Translations under genes and position numbers: made by a program
Notes under the pieces: generated by a model
Seen by the model: the letters and a program-made list of their open reading frames with translations, nothing else
What the model was told of the DNA's origin: nothing
Database searches by the model: none
Shown here: in pieces, positions 51,118 through 61,649 of the stretch
Numbering within the stretch: position 1 is the stretch's first letter
Layout: each line of letters begins with the position of its first letter
Assembly: GCF_032362555.1 (NCBI RefSeq)
Contig: NC_083519.1
Coordinates: forward strand, 823,501 to 887,500
Direction: 5' to 3'
Length of the DNA stretch: 64,000 bases
Source: Amyelois transitella
Taxonomy: Eukaryota > Arthropoda > Insecta > Lepidoptera > Pyralidae

Positions 51118-51281
51118 TAGGCGACTAAGGGATAGGCTTACAAACTTGGGATTCTTTTTTAGGCGATGGGTTAGCAACCTGAACATGACATACCAGCTGA
51201 ACGTGGTCTTTTAGTCTTTGCACGACTATTGACTCTGTCTACCCCGTTAGGGATAAAGACGTGTTTGTACGTATGTTTGTA
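51118..51281 (+). repeat. Family A, 5'-truncated
   Basis: From TAGGCGACTAAGGGATAGGC to GTCTACCCCGTTAGGGATAA and a GTACGTATGTTTG tail. The middle is deleted between GCAACCTG and CAGCTGAACGTGG. Confidence 0.87.
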
Positions 51282-51636
51282 AGATTTCCTTTTCTTTGCA
51301 ATCATGCGATCTAATCTCATTTTTTGCAATTTCATTATGTTGTATGAAGCTCATTCGTGAAATTATGGTTTCAGGCGGTCTATAAAATAATGAATTATCT
51401 TCCATTATTTAATAGTCTAAGATACCCGTAAGCTATAGGCCAGTGGAAAGCTAAGTTTTTTGGAAAGTTTTTATAAAAAAGTAATGCGAGAAGCAAAGTT
51501 TTTGATCAGTATGTTGGTTTTTTTTTATTTAAACTTTATGCACGTAAAATGTAGAACAGGAGGACTTAATGCCACAAGGCATTCTCTCTCAGAAGAACCT
51601 TTTGACCGATAGGTTGATAGGATACTTAGGATTATG

Positions 51637-51986
51637 CCGGCACCAAAAGCAAAAGAATAGGACAACTCCATCTCTTTCCCATGGATGTCGTAAATAGCGA
51701 CTAAAGGATAGGTTTATAGGTTCCTTGGGATTCTTCTTTTAGGCGTTGGGCTAACGACCTGTCACTATTTAGACAGAGCCAACCGTCTTGAAAAGACTGA
51801 ATGGCCAAGTACAGGTATTTGGCTTAATGATAGAATTGAGATTCAAAAAGTGACAGGTTGCTAGCCCATCGCCTAAAAAAATATCCCAAGTTTATTAGCC
51901 TATACCTTAGTTGCCTTTCACGACATCCATGGGAAAGAAATTGAGTGGTCCTATTTTTTTTCTATTGGTGCCGGGAACCACACGGC
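51637..51986. repeat. Family A head-out inverted pair
   Basis: A plus-strand copy (51637-51770, from GCCGGCACCAAAAGCAAAAG to CCTGTCACTATTTAG) runs directly into a minus-strand copy (51771-51986, from ACAGAGCCAACCGTCTTGAA to GCCGGGAACCACACGGC). Arms complementary over about 120 bases could fold. A stray CCGGGAACCACACGGCA word follows at 52052-52068. Confidence 0.85.
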
Positions 51987-52307
51987 AAAATTCTACATGA
52001 CATATATTTCAATTTATATGTATAATTTCAACCCTTTCAAATTCAGAACTCCGGGAACCACACGGCACGCTATGCATTTTTTATTTCTATATCTATTTTG
52101 CTAACGACATAGAGCACTTGCAGTTAGAATTAACCTTACATAAATTTACTCAAGTGTCCATAATAAATCAAGCTGCGAAGGTTTCGTAATGGTCGATTAC
52201 AGATGGAGTGTGAATCTAGTGTTTACGTGGGCCAAGTGAGAGGTCGCCTTGGTTCGTGAACTGAATTAACTCTATTTTGTAGATTATAATGCAAGGTCTA
52301 GATTCTA

Positions 52308-52470
52308 TGTACATACATATAATAACGTCCTTATTCCTTACGGGGTAGACATAACCAACAATCTCGAAAAGACTGGAACGCCACGTTCAGCTGTTTGGCT
52401 TAATGATAGAATTGTGATTCAAATAGTGACAGGTTGCTAGCCCATCGCCTAAAAGAAGAATCCTGAGTTA
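52308..52470 (-). repeat. Family A, 5'-truncated
   Basis: TACATACATATAATAACGTC, ACGGGGTAGACATAACCAAC, GTGACAGGTTGCTAGCCCAT and AGAAGAATCCTGAG. Confidence 0.85.
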
Positions 52471-52505
52471 ATAGCAATCCAAGCCAATAAAAAAACTGTT
52501 TTTCA

Positions 52506-52585
52506 TTATGCCCTGACCGAGATTAGAACTATTCTGTCACAGACAAGCGTACAACCGCTGCGCCAGAGGCCGTCAAAATATGCTG
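52506..52585 (-). repeat. Family T1 SINE head
   Basis: On the minus strand it reads TGACGGCCTCTGGCGCAGCG, GTTGTACGCTTGTCTGTGAC, then a decayed B box AGTTCTAATCTC and GGTCAGGGCATAATG. Confidence 0.75.
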
Positions 52586-52617
52586 TCCGTCGCAAATGTA
52601 TATGTACAGTATTAACA

Positions 52618-52672
52618 AGAAGATATAGCTTCTGCCTACCCCTCCGGGTAAGAGGCGTTATCATTATAATAT
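52618..52672 (+). repeat. RTE-like LINE tail fragment
   Basis: GCTTCTGCCTACCCCTCCGG, then GTAAGAGGCGTTATCATTA. Only the last coding and UTR bases are present, inside or next to the T1 head. Confidence 0.7.
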
Positions 52673-53652
52673 TAGAAAAAACACACATTCATTGCCGATT
52701 CATATACGTTATTAAAATCGACAGTATAAAGTCATGTGGCTATCTGCAATGTTCAAACGTGATTAATAACTTCCAAGTTTTGACAGAAAAAGTGAAGGGC
52801 TATTGGCGTTCAAATTGTTTTCACCGTGCTGTTGTAACCCACATGACGTAAAGGTTGGTGCTAAAATTGCAAGTTAACACTATTTGAAACAATATTGGAG
52901 CGGAGGCACTAACTGGAAGTGTCAATATGTTTCAGGAATCCGTACCATAGTCAGGTACTCATGTTTCAAGGCTCTCACTCCAACTCTGTGATAAACTAGA
53001 GAGATAGAAAGAAAGAAAAGATTAGATAGAAGATTTAAATTCGTGAGATTATTTCACTTGTTGCAGGGCGTGACCATCGTACTAATTTGAGGTGAAATGA
53101 AATTGACCTATTGATAAATTCATTTAACACGTCTTTATCCTTTACGGGGCAAAACTTATTAAAGTAAGTACATAAGTTAAGCTTTTTAGGACTTTAGCTT
53201 GGGTAAAAGAAATACTGAAAATGAGAACTTTTTCTTAATCTAAGTTTGCAGTGTGCTTTTTCATATATGACCTAGCTTCTCACGGATTTCATCGTGGTAA
53301 ATATTTGAAAACTCGAGTTAACCTATCAAACACATAGCGAAAATTAAGTATTTTTTTTTACATAGTATTCATTAATTACATATCTATCTAAATAATTTGT
53401 TTAATCAAAGTTTCACGAATGCGATTAAAAATATACCTACGGAACGAATAACACGAGAAATCATAAATTGTTGCATGCAAATGAGATCCAATATATTACA
53501 TTTGGATGGTTCGTGATCGCCACTTCTATTTGTAAATGACTGACAGCTATTATTTTCTGCGGTGTAAATTAAAAGCTTACAGCGATTAAATTATAGGCGA
53601 TAAACACAGCGAACAACCTCGTGGGCAATTGCCATGACTAGTTGAGATAATA
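52673..53652. other. Intergenic, nothing assigned
   Basis: AT-rich. A family A tail remnant is at about 53129-53158 (ACACGTCTTTATCCTTTACG). No gene recognised. Confidence 0.4.
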
Positions 53653-53812
53653 TTACATACACATACGGTCTCGTCTATATCTCTTGTGGGGTAGACAGAG
53701 CGAACATTCTTGTAATGATTGATCGGCCACGTTCAGCTATTTGGCTTAACGATAGAATTCAAATAGTGACAGGTTGCTAGCCCATCACCTAAAAAAGAAT
53801 GCCAAGTTTGTT
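53653..53812 (-). repeat. Family A, 5'-truncated
   Basis: ACATACACATACGGTCTCGT, CTTGTGGGGTAGACAGAGCG and GTGACAGGTTGCTAGCCCAT. Confidence 0.85.
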
Positions 53813-54002
53813 TGTGTTATTCTATTTTAAGAAAAGTTTTCTATGATTTAAAAACTATGAAAAAAAAACTATATTTTCCAGCCTTCCAGTCACAAGAAAT
53901 ATTGTCACTTATTTTTATTTATGTGTACGTACGTGTGTATGTACTATAACATACGATAGGTATAATAACTATTTTTAAACATTTAATATTATGTTATTAG
54001 TT

Positions 54003-54140
54003 ACGCCGTGTGATTCCTGGCTCCAGTACAAAAAAGAATAGGACCACTCCAACTCATTTCCCAGGGATGTCGTAAGAGGCGACTAAGGGATAGGCTTATA
54101 AACTTGCGATTCTTATTATAGGCGATGGGCTAGCAACAAA
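54003..54140 (+). repeat. Family A, 3'-truncated head
   Basis: ACGCCGTGTGATTCCTGGCT, GAATAGGACCACTCCAACTC, GGATGTCGTAAGAGGCGACT and GCGATGGGCTAGCAAC. Confidence 0.85.
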
Positions 54141-54490
54141 CCAAACAATTAATCGTCGTTTAGTAGGACACTACAGATAAGTTTTCTATTACACTTGTTT
54201 ACACTAACTAAATTAATAATTAACGTACCTATGTCAAAAACGCTTATATCTTACACCAAGCACCAAAACTCATCGCCGAATTGTGATATATGATGCCCGA
54301 CCTTCCATTACTCTCAACCTTTCATTTTTATGTAAGGTTACTCGGCCGCACAAATTTAAGTATTACAAAGATTTTGGACATACAAGCTGTGTCTATGGTG
54401 TGGGATTTCTTCATCAAGATGGGATTATTTAGATAGCGCTGGTGGACGAATGATTAAGGTGCCTAAATAAAAAATAATTATAAAGAACTT
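54141..54490. other. Intergenic, nothing assigned
   Basis: No gene or repeat assigned. Confidence 0.4.
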
Positions 54491-54590
54491 TTAAAACAAG
54501 CTTTTATTTAAGTGCCCTAAAAAGATCAAATTAAATTTAAATCACATTAACCACATTCATTTATGATTTTACAGAATTGAAATTATAATA

Positions 54591-54890
54591 AAAGCTTGTC
54601 GCGATTGTTACCGCTGAGGAGATACTCTCGTAAGGAGCCGATCCTCGAAGCAGCATCAGGTCACGTTTATGATTAACATGCATCGTCATCGGTTCTGGAT
54701 CAGCATGCAAAATTTCAGCTCAATCGGATACCGGGAAGTGGGTCAAATTAAACTTGAAAGATTTGTTAACATACAAGTCAAACTAGATAAAAGCTTTTAA
54801 AAAAAAGGGCAATCGTGCGTATTGCCCTTTTTTTAAAAGCTTTTATTTAGTTCCCAAAGCTTGACATGCGCGACGCTGATTTATTTACAT
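54591..54890. repeat. AAGCTTTT-ended element with long terminal hairpin
   Basis: A body from AAAGCTTGTCGCGATTGTTA through CAGCTCAATCGGATACCGGG is followed by a strong palindrome: AACTAGATAAAAGCTTTTAA plus AAAAAAGGGCAAT (54781-54813), a 7-base loop CGTGCGT, and its complement (54821-54852). The arms are 33 and 32 bases with one mismatch and one extra A. The same AAGCTTTTATTTAA word occurs at 54498-54511, so the region may be a nested or rearranged element. Confidence 0.75.
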
Positions 54891-55124
54891 ACTAGAGGCC
54901 GCCCGCGACTACATCCGCGTAGAACGTTTATCATAACATAACAATCAATCCCGCGGGAACTCCGGGATATATGGTAGCCTATATGTTATTCTGGGTCTTC
55001 AGCTACCTATACACCAAATTTCATCGTAATCGGTTCAGTAGTTTTTGCGTGAAAGAGTAACAAACATCCATACTGACATCCTGACATACTCACAAACTTT
55101 CACATTTATAATATTAGTAGGATT
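54891..55124 (+). repeat. Family C short retroposon, full-length
   Basis: From ACTAGAGGCCGCCCGCGACT through ATCGGTTCAGTAGTTTTTGC to CACATTTATAATATTAGTAG. This is the opposite orientation of the 6238-6450 copy. Confidence 0.9.
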
Positions 55125-55306
55125 CGCAAAAAACTATTGCTGTTTCGCTTTTTAGTACGCCGTTAAACGAGACAGCGATTGTTTTTGAATTAAAATGGCG
55201 TCGTGCGTGCCATGGCACTGGGGTAGGTATTAATTATTTCCATCCAGAATTTCATTTAAGTCGGTTCAATACTTTATGTGTGAAATTGTAACATTCGCAT
55301 ATATTT

Positions 55307-55574
55307 ACTAGCTGTGCCCGCGACTTCGTCCGCGTGGAATAGTTATTTTGGGCATCATTGAAGCCCTCAAGGATGAATAATTTTCCCCGTTTTTTCACAT
55401 ATTCCATTATTTCTTTGCTCCTTATAGTTGCAGCGTGATGTTATATAGCTAAAGCCCTTCTCGATAAATGGTCTATTCAACACAAAAATATTTTTTCAAT
55501 TCGAACCAGTAGTTTGAGATTACAGTAGACTGAGATAAGCGCGTTCAAACAAACAAACTCTTCAGATATATATA
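55307..55574 (+). repeat. Family D short retroposon, full-length
   Basis: From ACTAGCTGTGCCCGCGACTT to GATAAGCGCGTTCAAACAAA and CTCTTCAGATATATATAGAT. It carries a small insertion TTACAGTAGACTGAG near the 3' end. Confidence 0.9.
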
Positions 55575-55659
55575 GATGATAGATAGATAGTATGGACTAT
55601 TCTTCATATTTTTTAATGTAGACGACGTGCATTCGTCCATGATTTAGATTTAAGAGTAG

Positions 55660-55830
55660 AGAGTCTATATTTGTAAATTGACGTCCCGTGAAATTGCTGT
55701 AGTGTAGTTTGTTCCGCCGCTTCTTCTACACATGCGCTTTGGAAGCGGTAGTAAATATAATTATATTTAAGTGAGGTGACGTCAATAAGTGATACCTTGT
55801 AGGTATCCAATTTTGAAAATCATAAATCTA
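55660..55830 (+). repeat. Repeat family E
   Basis: GAAATTGCTGTAGTGTAGTT, TGTTCCGCCGCTTCTTCTAC, GCGCTTTGGAAGCGGTAGTA and GGTGACGTCAATAAGTG. Related to the 30245 and 63545 copies but in a different subfamily, since the 3' part differs. Confidence 0.7.
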
Positions 55831-56065
55831 TTCTATGTATTCTTGCTTTAATGAGATTGTTGCTGTTTCTTGTGCAAATTGCATTCATTATTATGCATTT
55901 CCTTATGTCAAAAGATAATGTAGGTAGCTGAACGTGAGAAACTTGTCTCATTTATTCACAGTAATGACTACCAAACGACTGACGAGGTGACTTACGAATG
56001 ACTTAGCGTATCTACATTCTGAATTCTGAAACACAGTGACAACTGAGGTTCCGCATTCTGTTATA

Positions 56066-56342
56066 AACATACATACATACATATGGTTACGTCTATATCC
56101 CTTGCGGGTTAGACAGAGCCAACAGTCTTGAAAAGACTGAATGACCACGTTCAGCTATTTGGCTTAATGATACAATTGAGATTCAAATAGGTTGCTAGCC
56201 CATTGCCTAAAAAAGAATCCCAAGTTTGTAAGCCTATCCCTTAGTCGCCTTTTACGACATCCATGGGATAGAGATGGAGTGGTCCTAGACATAGCTTCGG
56301 TGTCATAGACAAACACACTACCGCTGCGCCAAAGATGCCGTA
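56066..56342 (-). repeat. Family A copy joined to a T1 SINE head
   Basis: A minus-strand family A copy (ATACATACATACATATGGTT to GAGATGGAGTGGTCCTA, 56066-56287) loses its head. It meets a minus-strand T1 head (56288-56342: CACTACCGCTGCGCCAAAGA on the plus strand). Confidence 0.8.
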
Positions 56343-57478
56343 ATTATGGAAGTTATATGGATAAAACGCTATAAAATAGTGATGCACAGTAGGTCGATAG
56401 ATATAATTATTAGTTACAGCAATGATGCCACAACCTTTGAGTTTGCGGCGTACTTTCCAATGACCCGCGAATCGCGGACTAGTGATGGGAAATGTCGATA
56501 AATTTAATATTTTTTGTAACTGTACATTTCTGTGCAATAAAGATATTACTTACAAACAAATAAGTAACATAAAGTTTAAAGTAAATTTGGAGTGACAGAT
56601 ATAAATCACAAGAAAATTGAGTTGAGTTTATAATTTTTTAAGAATTTTCATATCATTAGAAGAATTATCGTATCATTCACTGCATAATCAACACATTAAT
56701 TTCAGATATTTTTTGTTTTTGTTGAATGATATTGGCAGCCAAATGTATAAAAGTTTGAGGAAAATTTTCACGACGTCTTAAATGTAATTATTTCCATGAT
56801 ATCTTAAGCGAATGCCTAGTCTAAGTAAGGTAAGTAACAAATAAATGACCACCTAGTAAATGCATTACAAAAAGAAGAACCGCAATTCACGATAAATTTT
56901 ATCGCGGAAAAAACGGAATACGATTGTGTCTGCCAAACCTTGCATTATTTTTATCGATAACGATTATTTTCTGCTTTTCCCATCCTTGGTTACACTTGGC
57001 AACAGTGCGATTACCATTATGGCATTCTAAGTAACATTCACATTATATAAGAAGAATTATCACGCTGATGGCTTTTCTTTGTATTTTAGTTTTTATAAAA
57101 GTTTTTAGTCAGCAAGGAAACGTAGCAAGATTTTATTCGTCTTAATTTTTAGGATCCCCTTGTCAATGAACCTTATTGACCAAGTAACTAATGAGATTAA
57201 GATTATTTTGATATTTAACTTTAATTAATATATTTATACTTCATTGCACTATTTACAAATGAATAGCACAAATAGCGGACTTAATGCTAGAAGTATTATT
57301 TACCAGTCAACAATTTATTGTTGAGTAGTGTTGTGAAGAAAATAGAAATGCGATGCGAGGTCCAGAGAAAACATACTTTCTAGAAACCGCAGCATCCTTT
57401 TAGCGTTTGTGACGTAAGATAAGAGCGTAGAATTTAAAATACTTAGTACAATAAAGCAATCGGAATAATACAGGACAA
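56343..57478. other. Intergenic, nothing assigned
   Basis: AT-rich with small GC-richer bits. No gene or repeat recognised. Confidence 0.4.
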
Positions 57479-57716
57479 ACATACATACATATAATCACGT
57501 CTATATCCCATGCGGAGGAGACAGAGCCAACAGTCGTTCAGATGTCTGTCTTAATGATAGAATTGAGATTCATATAGTAACAGTTTCCTAGGCCGTCGCC
57601 TAAAAGAAGAATCCCAAGTTTATAGGCCTATCCCTTAGTCGCCTTTCACGACATCCACGGGAAAGAGATGGAGTGGTCCTACTCTTTTTTCTATTCGTGC
57701 CGGGAACCACACGGCA
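57479..57716 (-). repeat. Family A, near full-length
   Basis: ACATACATACATATAATCAC to CCGGGAACCACACGGCAC, with a deletion that joins AACAGTC to GTTCAG. Confidence 0.9.
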
Positions 57717-58366
57717 CAATAATAACGGCCATATATTTCGATTTATAGATGTCAACCTACCTACTCAGAAGAAATTCAGAACTCCGAACAGAGTAACTTG
57801 ATTTATTGCGATTTAGTGGCAAAGAAAAAACAAAGTGTGTGCCACACAGATATAAAAATATTTGAAGCAGATGTAACATTTCCTTATATTTATTAGTCCG
57901 GGAGTGCCATTGCAGAATAAGCCCTCAAAACTAATGAAGATTGTAAGCACTTTTGTCCCTTAGTTTAGAAAGACGGAATTAATATTCTTCTGTGTCGGAA
58001 GGAGGTATGAATGTGATAGAAAAGAATTCCATTTTCTGTGATCATTATTTATTAAAGCCAAAAAGTACCTTTTTTTTATAACGGTCAATGTCATGACATT
58101 GGCCGTAAAATTAAATCCAAAAAGAAAGAAGTCAAGCAAACAGGTTTTACCGTATACAGGTTGTTTGCAGGTATAAACAATTTTTTCTCTCTCTGTAATC
58201 TGCTGATTATTAACGAAGTCGCGGGCAACAAGGTCGTCATTTTCTGAGATTCCTTTTAAAGACGCCAAACATAAATTCTTCTTTGGGTTCAGTAGTCGCG
58301 TGCATTTTCCATAACCTTTTGTATATTTTTTTACCAAACTTTTACTTTTTCCTAAGCTTTCTTCTA
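57717..58366 (-). other. Downstream region (3' UTR) of the two-exon SDR
   Basis: A minus-strand AATAAA lies at 58053-58048, about 315 bases past the SDR stop codon, and is the likely poly(A) signal. A short family D remnant (AACGAAGTCGCGGGCAACAA) lies at 58212-58231. The 125-codon minus-strand frame here spans that remnant and the poly(A) signal, so it is not called as a gene. Confidence 0.55.
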
Positions 58367-59051
58367 TTATCTAATTCCTTTCTCTTCCCAATCTTCAAGT
58401 CCAGTTATATTTAAAAGCCTTTTCGATTCCTTCCAAAGATTTCTGGTTAGTTCTTCGTCCTCAGCAAACCAACTACTGTAATATTTTTCACAATATCTAT
58501 AATGTTTCCCACTAAAATTTGCTACTTTTGGATCTACAGCCAAATACACAGGCAGAGTTGCTACTCTTTCTAATGGTAACCCAAAAATTTCCAATCCTTT
58601 ATGTAAAATATCTTTTAAAACTCCATTGTCTAGATGTCTGAAGAATTTCGATTTGCCTAAACCTGGATCCATGCTGAACACCTCAACACCACTACCGTTT
58701 ATTCTTTTATTCATTTCAACTGTAAATAAAATTTCTGCCAGTTTAGCGTTGCAGTAGTAGCCAAAGTTTGAGTATTTTCCCACATCGTTCATATGATCCA
58801 GATCTATGTGACCTAAAATGAGTGCTAGAGATGATACATTTACTATTCTACTCGGTGCAGATGCACTTAATAACGGGAATAACAGATAAGTAAGCAGAAA
58901 TGTTCCGAAGTAGTTGACTTGCATCATTAGGTGTAGATTGTCCTGTGTTTGCATGTCTTGTAGTCCGATTGCACCAATGTTATTTATTAAGATATCTAAT
59001 TTAGGCTCTGTGGCTATCGTTTCTTTGACAAAGTCTCTTACGGTTTCCAAT
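58367..59051 (-). CDS. SDR (two-exon gene), exon 2
   Basis: This exon carries NNIG, the catalytic Ser-Tyr-Lys residues and the substrate-binding C-terminus ending EDWEEKGIR. Its first base completes the Arg codon from exon 1. The frame starting with TTG inside the exon is not a separate start. Confidence 0.92.
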
Positions 59052-59944
59052 CTGTAAATTAAATTAAATTTCTAATTTAAAATTGCTTACGCTTCTCATA
59101 CTAACTCCATATAAGCATTATGTTTTTAGCGTTTACGGGCTTGATAGAACCAACAGTTAAGAATAAAAGGCCACGTTTAGTAGGATGTTGTACTTTATAA
59201 ATTATAATTTTTATGCTAATCAATAAAATATAATAAATGTAAAATATGATGCGCTTGTAAACGCTAATTTAATCGAAAATACTTGGTTATTTTTGATGAA
59301 ACTTCATAATATGTTTATAGCAAAATAAAATAATGAAGTATGTCAAGGGAAACTCGACTGGGCGATCAAGCTGTACCTACATAACCTTCTAGTCTTTTCA
59401 AAACAATTGGCCATGTCTACCCCGTGCGTAAAGGAAAAAGACATGATATATTCATATATTAAGAGCTACCTATAAGATAATACAAAATAACCTTATGTAA
59501 AAGGCGACAAAGGCTTATAAAATTGGGATTCTTCTTTTAGGCAACAGACTAGCTACCTGTCACTATTTGAATCTCAATTCTATCATTAAGCCAAACAGCT
59601 AAACGTGGTCTATCAGTCTTTTTAAGACTCTGTCTCTCTTTTAGCTCTGTCAACCCGCAAGGGATATGGACATGATTATATGTAAGTATGTATGAATAAC
59701 CTTACCTTCCAAAATCCATCTTCCTAGACACAATATTATCATTTCCCGACGATTGTTTTATGTTCTTCTCAGCATCCTCCAGCCTTTTGGTGTCTCTACC
59801 AGTTATAATCACTCTGGCACCCCGTCTAGCCAAATTCTTGGCTACTTCCAGCCCAGTACCTGAAGTAGCTCCGGTCACAATGGCAACTTTGCCGTTCAAT
59901 TGGACGTCTGTCTCACATTTGTAGAAGTCATCACGGATCACCAT
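58367..59944 (-). CDS. Short-chain dehydrogenase, retinol dehydrogenase 11-14 type (307 aa)
   Basis: An NAD(P)(H)-dependent oxidoreductase likely acting on retinoids or other lipid alcohols/aldehydes; the substrate is not deducible. Two exons: 59706-59944 and 58367-59051, with GTAAGG donor and AATTTACAG acceptor. The split codon makes Arg80, giving [11 protein letters not shown], which reads on smoothly. Cofactor motif TGATSGTG at 24-31, NNIG (NNAG variant) at 103-106, catalytic Ser in NVSS at 153/154, and Tyr179/Lys183 in YCNAK. The usual HPG after the active site is DPG here. No signal peptide or long membrane anchor precedes the Rossmann fold, unlike vertebrate RDH11. The start at 59944 is the only ATG that includes the first beta strand. 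A tandem relative lies 1.7 kb upstream on the same strand. Confidence 0.9.
59492..59697 (+). repeat. Family A copy inside the SDR intron
   Basis: GTAAAAGGCGACAAAGGCTT, CAACAGACTAGCTACCTGTC, AAACGTGGTCTATCAGTCTT and a tail ATTATATGTAAGTATGTATG that stops 8 bases before the donor site of exon 1. It is antisense to the gene. A further tail piece is at 59380-59445. Confidence 0.87.
59706..59944 (-). CDS. SDR (two-exon gene), exon 1
   Basis: It encodes the start Met, the first beta strand and TGATSGTG, and runs to KMDFG plus two bases of the next codon. The donor is GTAAGG. Confidence 0.92.
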
Positions 59945-60320
59945 TGTTTTGGGGTTTTGTTAAATTAGTGATTAATTTTCCAATAGTAAGTTAGTTTTAT
60001 TCCTCAGGTAGATTCTTGTGCCTCAGTATTTTTTTGTACCTCAGATCATATTGATCATATATTTGGAATTGAAATAAAAGAAATGTCCTATTGAATTTGT
60101 AGAATTTTTAAATTAACAATCCTTCTAGTTTATTTATGAACACTATTGCTTTGTTATGTTAAATAAAATCACTGTAGGTATATAATTCTAAGAAGATTAC
60201 GTCCATTCTTGGCGGTAAATTTGTAATAACTAAAATAAAAATTGAAACATGATATGATGGCCTCGAAATGTCTTCGAGGTAAACCAGGTGCCTTGATCTG
60301 TGTCAAGAATTATTTGTTTT
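59945..60320. other. Region upstream of the two-exon SDR
   Basis: AT-rich. No clear TATA box or repeat recognised. Confidence 0.4.
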
Positions 60321-60321
60321 A

Positions 60322-60396
60322 TACTTCGTAATCTTTTCGAGACTGTTGACTCTGTCTACCCCGCAAGGGATATAGACGTGACTATATGTATGTATA
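60322..60396 (+). repeat. Family A tail fragment
   Basis: TAATCTTTTCGAGACTGTTG, CTCTGTCTACCCCGCAAGGG and a TATATGTATGTAT tail. Confidence 0.88.
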
Positions 60397-60420
60397 CATA
60401 TATGTGGTTACATTAATAAA

Positions 60421-61125
60421 ATCGCGCTTCTTACCCGGAGGATCTATGTATATCTTCTCTCTCCAGTGGCCAATTTGTTTGGGCGAAGTACCAGCAAGGG
60501 TGGATAGGTGTTCGTTTTGAGGAGCGTTTCGTTCTGTTCTTTAAAGGGATTCTTTCCTTAAAGTTCCTTCCCCACGTTCAGCTGTATGTTTTATACGATT
60601 GCATAAAAAAGTTATATGTTATGTTCTAACTTTTTTTTTTGTAGGTACGACATTTTGCCAAATTACAGAGCACAATAATTTAATTTTAATGTACCATCAT
60701 TATACGTCTGCATTCACAAATAAATATATTTATTTTGATTTGATTTACCCGGGTTTTGGCATCAGGGAATTCACAGGGATCCATCATTATTGGTTGCTTA
60801 CTTATCGTTAAAACTCTCTCTCTCTCAACTTTGCGCATTCCCAGTTGCACCCTCCATCATAACGCTTCGGAGCCTGGAATCCGCTTTAATACCTTTTTCA
60901 TCAGTTTTCAGACCATTGGCACGCCTTGTTTAAACTGTGACAGTTTCGAGATATTCGTTGCAATGTTTCAATTGTATGTTGAAAGATATAGCTCTCAGAT
61001 AGGTATATAGGTATATAACATACAAAAAGGACGACCAGAAAGTCCCTGATTTGATTACGGTACGTTCGTCGAGGCGTTCAACGTTCCGACTCACTCTCTC
61101 TTGGTATATTTGTATGTCAATGTAA
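60421..61125 (-). repeat. Two RTE-like LINE 3' fragments with unassigned DNA between
   Basis: The stretch 60421-60470 (AAATCGCGCTTCTTACCCGG) is the tail end. The stretch 61028-61120 (GGTACGTTCGTCGAGGCGTT, CTCACTCTCTCTTGGTATAT) is a more internal 3' piece, both in minus orientation. They are in the order expected of one copy split by about 560 bp of unrelated sequence. Confidence 0.6.
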
Positions 61126-61284
61126 TACATAAAAAAAATTATTGTTTAAAAAAAACATAGTCAAATCAAAGTTGCAATCTCGTTCTAAATAAAGCAGGAC
61201 AATTTCAAAATGTAGCAGTTAGTATTGTGCTGGTCACAATTCTGTGAAATAGGGCATGCGACTGACAAAGTAGAAAGTAAAGAC

Positions 61285-61476
61285 TGAGGGATAGGCCACG
61301 TTCAGCTATTTGGCTTTAAGATAGAATTGAGATTCAAATAGCCGCCTATCGCGTAAATTTCTTCTAATCACAAGTTCATAAGCCTATCCCTTAGTCGCTT
61401 TTTACGGCGTCCATGGGAAAGAGATGGAGTGGTATTTTATTATTTTTTCTATTAATGCCGGGAACCACACGGCACA
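61285..61476 (-). repeat. Family A, 3'-truncated
   Basis: GATAGGCCACGTTCAGCTAT, GAATTGAGATTCAAATAG, TCCATGGGAAAGAGATGGAG and TGCCGGGAACCACACGGCAC. Confidence 0.87.
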
Positions 61477-61649
61477 AAGTTACAAGTTTACAAAGTTGAT
61501 TAAAATAATTTACTTTTTAAAGTGGTCGGCTCGTCCGGTAACGAAATTATGTAATAACAAAAAAAAAAAACAAAAAGAAAAACATTGAAATATAAAACAT
61601 GTATTTTATACAACAGACTAGGTATATGTCACAATGTCTTATGATAAAT

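Noticed and set aside
57960..58337. 125-codon minus-strand ORF downstream of the SDR
   Set aside because: It spans the likely poly(A) signal and a family D remnant (GCCCGCGACTTCGTT read as coding), lacks any known domain, and fits the 3' UTR of the SDR.
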